Assembly: GCF_003515075.1 (NCBI RefSeq)
Contig: NZ_QWLV01000002.1
Coordinates: forward strand, 786,723 to 850,722
Direction: 5' to 3'
DNA length: 64,000 nucleotides
Source: Sphingomonas gilva
Lineage (GTDB): Bacteria; Pseudomonadota; Alphaproteobacteria; Sphingomonadales; Sphingomonadaceae
Positions 62,473-64,000 of this stretch are shown here, one piece after another. Made by a program: the position numbers and the translations under genes. Below the pieces are notes generated by a model. The model ran no database searches. It was not told the DNA's origin and saw only the letters and a program-made list of their open reading frames with translations. How positions within the stretch are numbered: position 1 is the stretch's first letter; each line of letters begins with the position of its first letter.

Positions 62473-62869
62473 CGCGATTTCAATCAGGAGAGCCGTTATT
62501 GCTCGCGCAGCGGAACACGCCGAGGCGCGCGCGAACACAGCGCGCCCCTACGACCGGCAGCCATTGAAAACTCAGCGATCTGGAGCGGTGTGTTGGCCCG
62601 GATGGGGGTACTGTCAGTCTGACGCCAACCGCCCTCTCTCGATGCATTGCGACCTCGGCGCGCAAGTGCAGCAAGTGGCGTTCCTTGCAGGTCTGTCGAT
62701 CGACGAAGATTCTGGTGCAAACGAGGTGGTCGTGGAATTGGCGTGGACCGAAGCGAATTCCTGAAGTGAGCTCATTCGCCTGAATCAGAGCATGGCGCGC
62801 TTCAGCCGGCCCGCGGGCGGTCGCGAAAGCCGCCGCCCGCGGACCGCCCTTTCTCTAGTCCGCTTGCGG
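62473..62869. other. Stretch without a supportable gene
   Basis: Open frames on both strands are short and overlap each other without ribosome sites or domain character. There is no tRNA-like or terminator-like structure that I can identify. It separates the toxin-antitoxin pair from the AHSA1/ArsR pair, and may contain degraded mobile DNA, but no recognisable remnant was found. Confidence 0.5.
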
Positions 62870-63370
62870 CTACTCGCCGATCGCCGAAAGCAGTTCGTCC
62901 AGCTGATCCAGCTGCACGGGCAGTCCGGCCGCCGACCCGGCCATCGCTTCGTCGAGCGCTTCCTTGGAAGGATAGAGCTCGTGGAACGTCAGCAGCGTCC
63001 TTCCGCCCTGGTCCTCGAAGGTGACGGTGGTGACCGCGCCCTCATCCTCTTCTTCGTTCGTCCAGACGATGCGTTCGTCCGGCACCACCGCCAGATACTT
63101 GCCGTAGAAGGCCATGGTGTCGGTCCCGCCGGCGGCGAACTCCAGCCGGTATTTGCCTCCGGTGCGGACGTCCATCTCGCAGGACAGCAGCGTAATGCCG
63201 GCGCCCTTCGGCACCCACCAGCGGCGGAACAGCTCGGCTTCGGCCCACGCCCTGAACACAATGCGCGGCGGGGCATCGAACAGGCGCGTGACGACCAGCT
63301 CCCGATCGGACTTCCGTTCAACCGCCGTGGGGTTCTGCGCAACGGGGCGATTACTCGTCTGCTGGTCCAT
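62870..63370 (-). CDS. SRPBCC/AHSA1 domain protein
   Basis: 166 residues. START-like fold with VVTRLFDAPPRIVFRAWAEA, RRWWVPKGAGITLLSCEMDV, and GGRTLLTFHELYPSKEALDE, as in the AHSA1-type family. It overlaps the ArsR gene by 20 bp, a common pair in which the regulator controls a small ligand-binding protein. Ligand unknown. Confidence 0.9.
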   Translation of the reverse strand: MDQQTSNRPVAQNPTAVERKSDRELVVTRLFDAPPRIVFRAWAEAELFRRWWVPKGAGITLLSCEMDVRTGGKYRLEFAAGGTDTMAFYGKYLAVVPDERIVWTNEEEDEGAVTTVTFEDQGGRTLLTFHELYPSKEALDEAMAGSAAGLPVQLDQLDELLSAIGE

Positions 63371-63710
63371 CTTCTTCCTCCTGTTTCATCTCGAGAATGA
63401 TCTTGTCCAAGGCATCGAACCGCGCCTCGAAGAGCTTGCGATGCGCTTCGATCCATTCGGCCTCCGCCTCCAGGCCGCGTTGCCCAAGCCTGCACGTCCG
63501 CACCCGTCCGACCTTCTCCGTCACGACGAGGCCTGCCCGCTCCAGGACGGCGATATGCTTCTTCATGCCGGTCAGGGTCATGTGAAACGTGTCGGCCAGG
63601 CTGGTGATCGATGCGTCCGCTCGGCCGAGCTGCTCGAGCACGCCGCGCCGCGTCTTGTCTGACAGCGCGGCGAACGAAAGATCGAGTGAGGGCATTAGTA
63701 ACTGAACCAT
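63351..63710 (-). CDS. ArsR-family regulator
   Basis: 119 residues from ATG at 63710; ATG at 63695 gives 114. Winged helix: LSDKTRRGVLEQLGRADASI, SITSLADTFHMTLTGMKKHI, HIAVLERAGLVVTEKVGRVR. Metal-binding Cys of ArsR/SmtB is absent, so it belongs to the non-metal class paired with AHSA1 proteins. A perfect palindrome overlaps its own start. Confidence 0.88.
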   Translation of the reverse strand: MVQLLMPSLDLSFAALSDKTRRGVLEQLGRADASITSLADTFHMTLTGMKKHIAVLERAGLVVTEKVGRVRTCRLGQRGLEAEAEWIEAHRKLFEARFDALDKIILEMKQEEEDGPADE

Positions 63711-63720
63711 ATGGTTCAGT
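63701..63720. promoter_or_regulatory. Perfect 20-bp palindrome at the ArsR gene start
   Basis: ACTGAACCATATGGTTCAGT is fully symmetric. It covers the first ATG (63710), so the repressor could block the start of its own operon. No Shine-Dalgarno sequence is visible for either ATG, and the transcript may be leaderless. Confidence 0.75.
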
Positions 63721-63726
63721 GTTACC

Positions 63727-64000
63727 TTGATCGTTCGGCAAATGCAACAGCCTCGCTCCGGCTTTTGGCGGAAGCGAAACTCGAGCGGCTCCCGGCGTGA
63801 GCATCAGGCAAGCCGTCGCCTCCCGCGCGGAGGCGTTGGTTTCCGGCTTCTGGTTGTGCCGTCTTTTCCCCCATTAAACATATGTCGGTTTTTCCTGATT
63901 GGGGGTGTGGGTGAGCGGAGGTTTGCCTTTTGGAGGCGGTCGGGGGTTGGGTGATGTTGGGGATATTTGCGGGGCTTGGGGCTGGGCTTGAGCGTGGTTC
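63727..64000. other. Window end without a supportable gene
   Basis: Only a weak plus-strand open frame lies here. From about 63880 the plus strand becomes very rich in G and T, unlike the rest of the window. A gene entering from the right cannot be excluded. Confidence 0.4.

Noticed and set aside
62496..62764. Small open frames on both strands between the antitoxin and AHSA1 genes
   Set aside because: They overlap each other, have no ribosome sites and no recognisable family.

Overview
The window is GC-rich and dense with overlapping ATGA/GTGA gene junctions. Gene content points to an alphaproteobacterium of the Sphingomonas type: a UrcA-family protein, a 'TonB-Xanth-Caul' type TonB receptor beside glycoside hydrolases, several families of short extragenic palindromes, and fli/flg operons with sigma-54 control. 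No rRNA, tRNA, CRISPR array, intact insertion sequence or prophage was seen.

Layout. (1) 1-1884: end of an osmoprotectant-type ABC transporter, with a permease fused to its binding protein. (2) 2046-8692, minus strand: a CUT1 sugar ABC importer (MalK, MalF, MalG, binding lipoprotein) with a LacI regulator and a GH144/glucoamylase-like lipoprotein, probably for importing a beta-glucan oligosaccharide. (3) 8824-45842: a nearly complete flagellar island. A sigma-54 activator is followed by fliDS, a run of sixteen minus-strand genes from flbD and fliE through fliF-fliP to fliQR-flhB, fliC, flhA-flhG-fliA, flgA/flgM/flgN with a second small stator-like pair, flgB-flgL, motAB, a GST and a lytic transglycosylase. 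(4) 45867-49568: a fructuronate-reductase-type dehydrogenase, a PDZ-hydrolase fusion, an orphan winged-helix protein and a UrcA protein. (5) 49814-52457: an AraC regulator, a decayed amidohydrolase, and an ECF41 sigma factor with its AhpD-like partner and a matching promoter. (6) 52531-61210: a xylan-type locus (GH115, GH2, TonB receptor) with two TAGCGCTA operators between divergent genes. (7) 61305-63710: a RES/Xre toxin-antitoxin pair and an ArsR-AHSA1 pair.

The flagellar transcription hierarchy can be read from the DNA. Three perfect sigma-54 promoters (TGGCACG-N4-TTGCW) precede flbD-fliE..., flhA-flhG-fliA and flgB.... Two sigma-54 activators are encoded in the island. fliA (sigma-28) is last in the flhA operon, and four close matches to one sigma-28-like motif (TWAA-N15-GCCGTTA) precede fliC, fliDS, flgMN and motAB. 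Two perfect palindromes, 20 bp apart, sit about 60 bp upstream of the flgB -24 element and look like activator enhancers. I infer the order sigma-54 plus activators -> hook-basal body and FliA/FlgM -> filament, cap and motor.

Points that stand out: the minimal MotA/MotB-like pair (one MotA helix absent, shortened OmpA domain); an FlhG-like ATPase with Arg in place of the P-loop Lys and no FlhF; a GSFTGA rather than GAFTGA loop in one activator; short repeat elements placed inside the long flagellar operon, two of them copies of the same element in opposite orientation; and an ECF41 operon with a textbook autoregulatory promoter.
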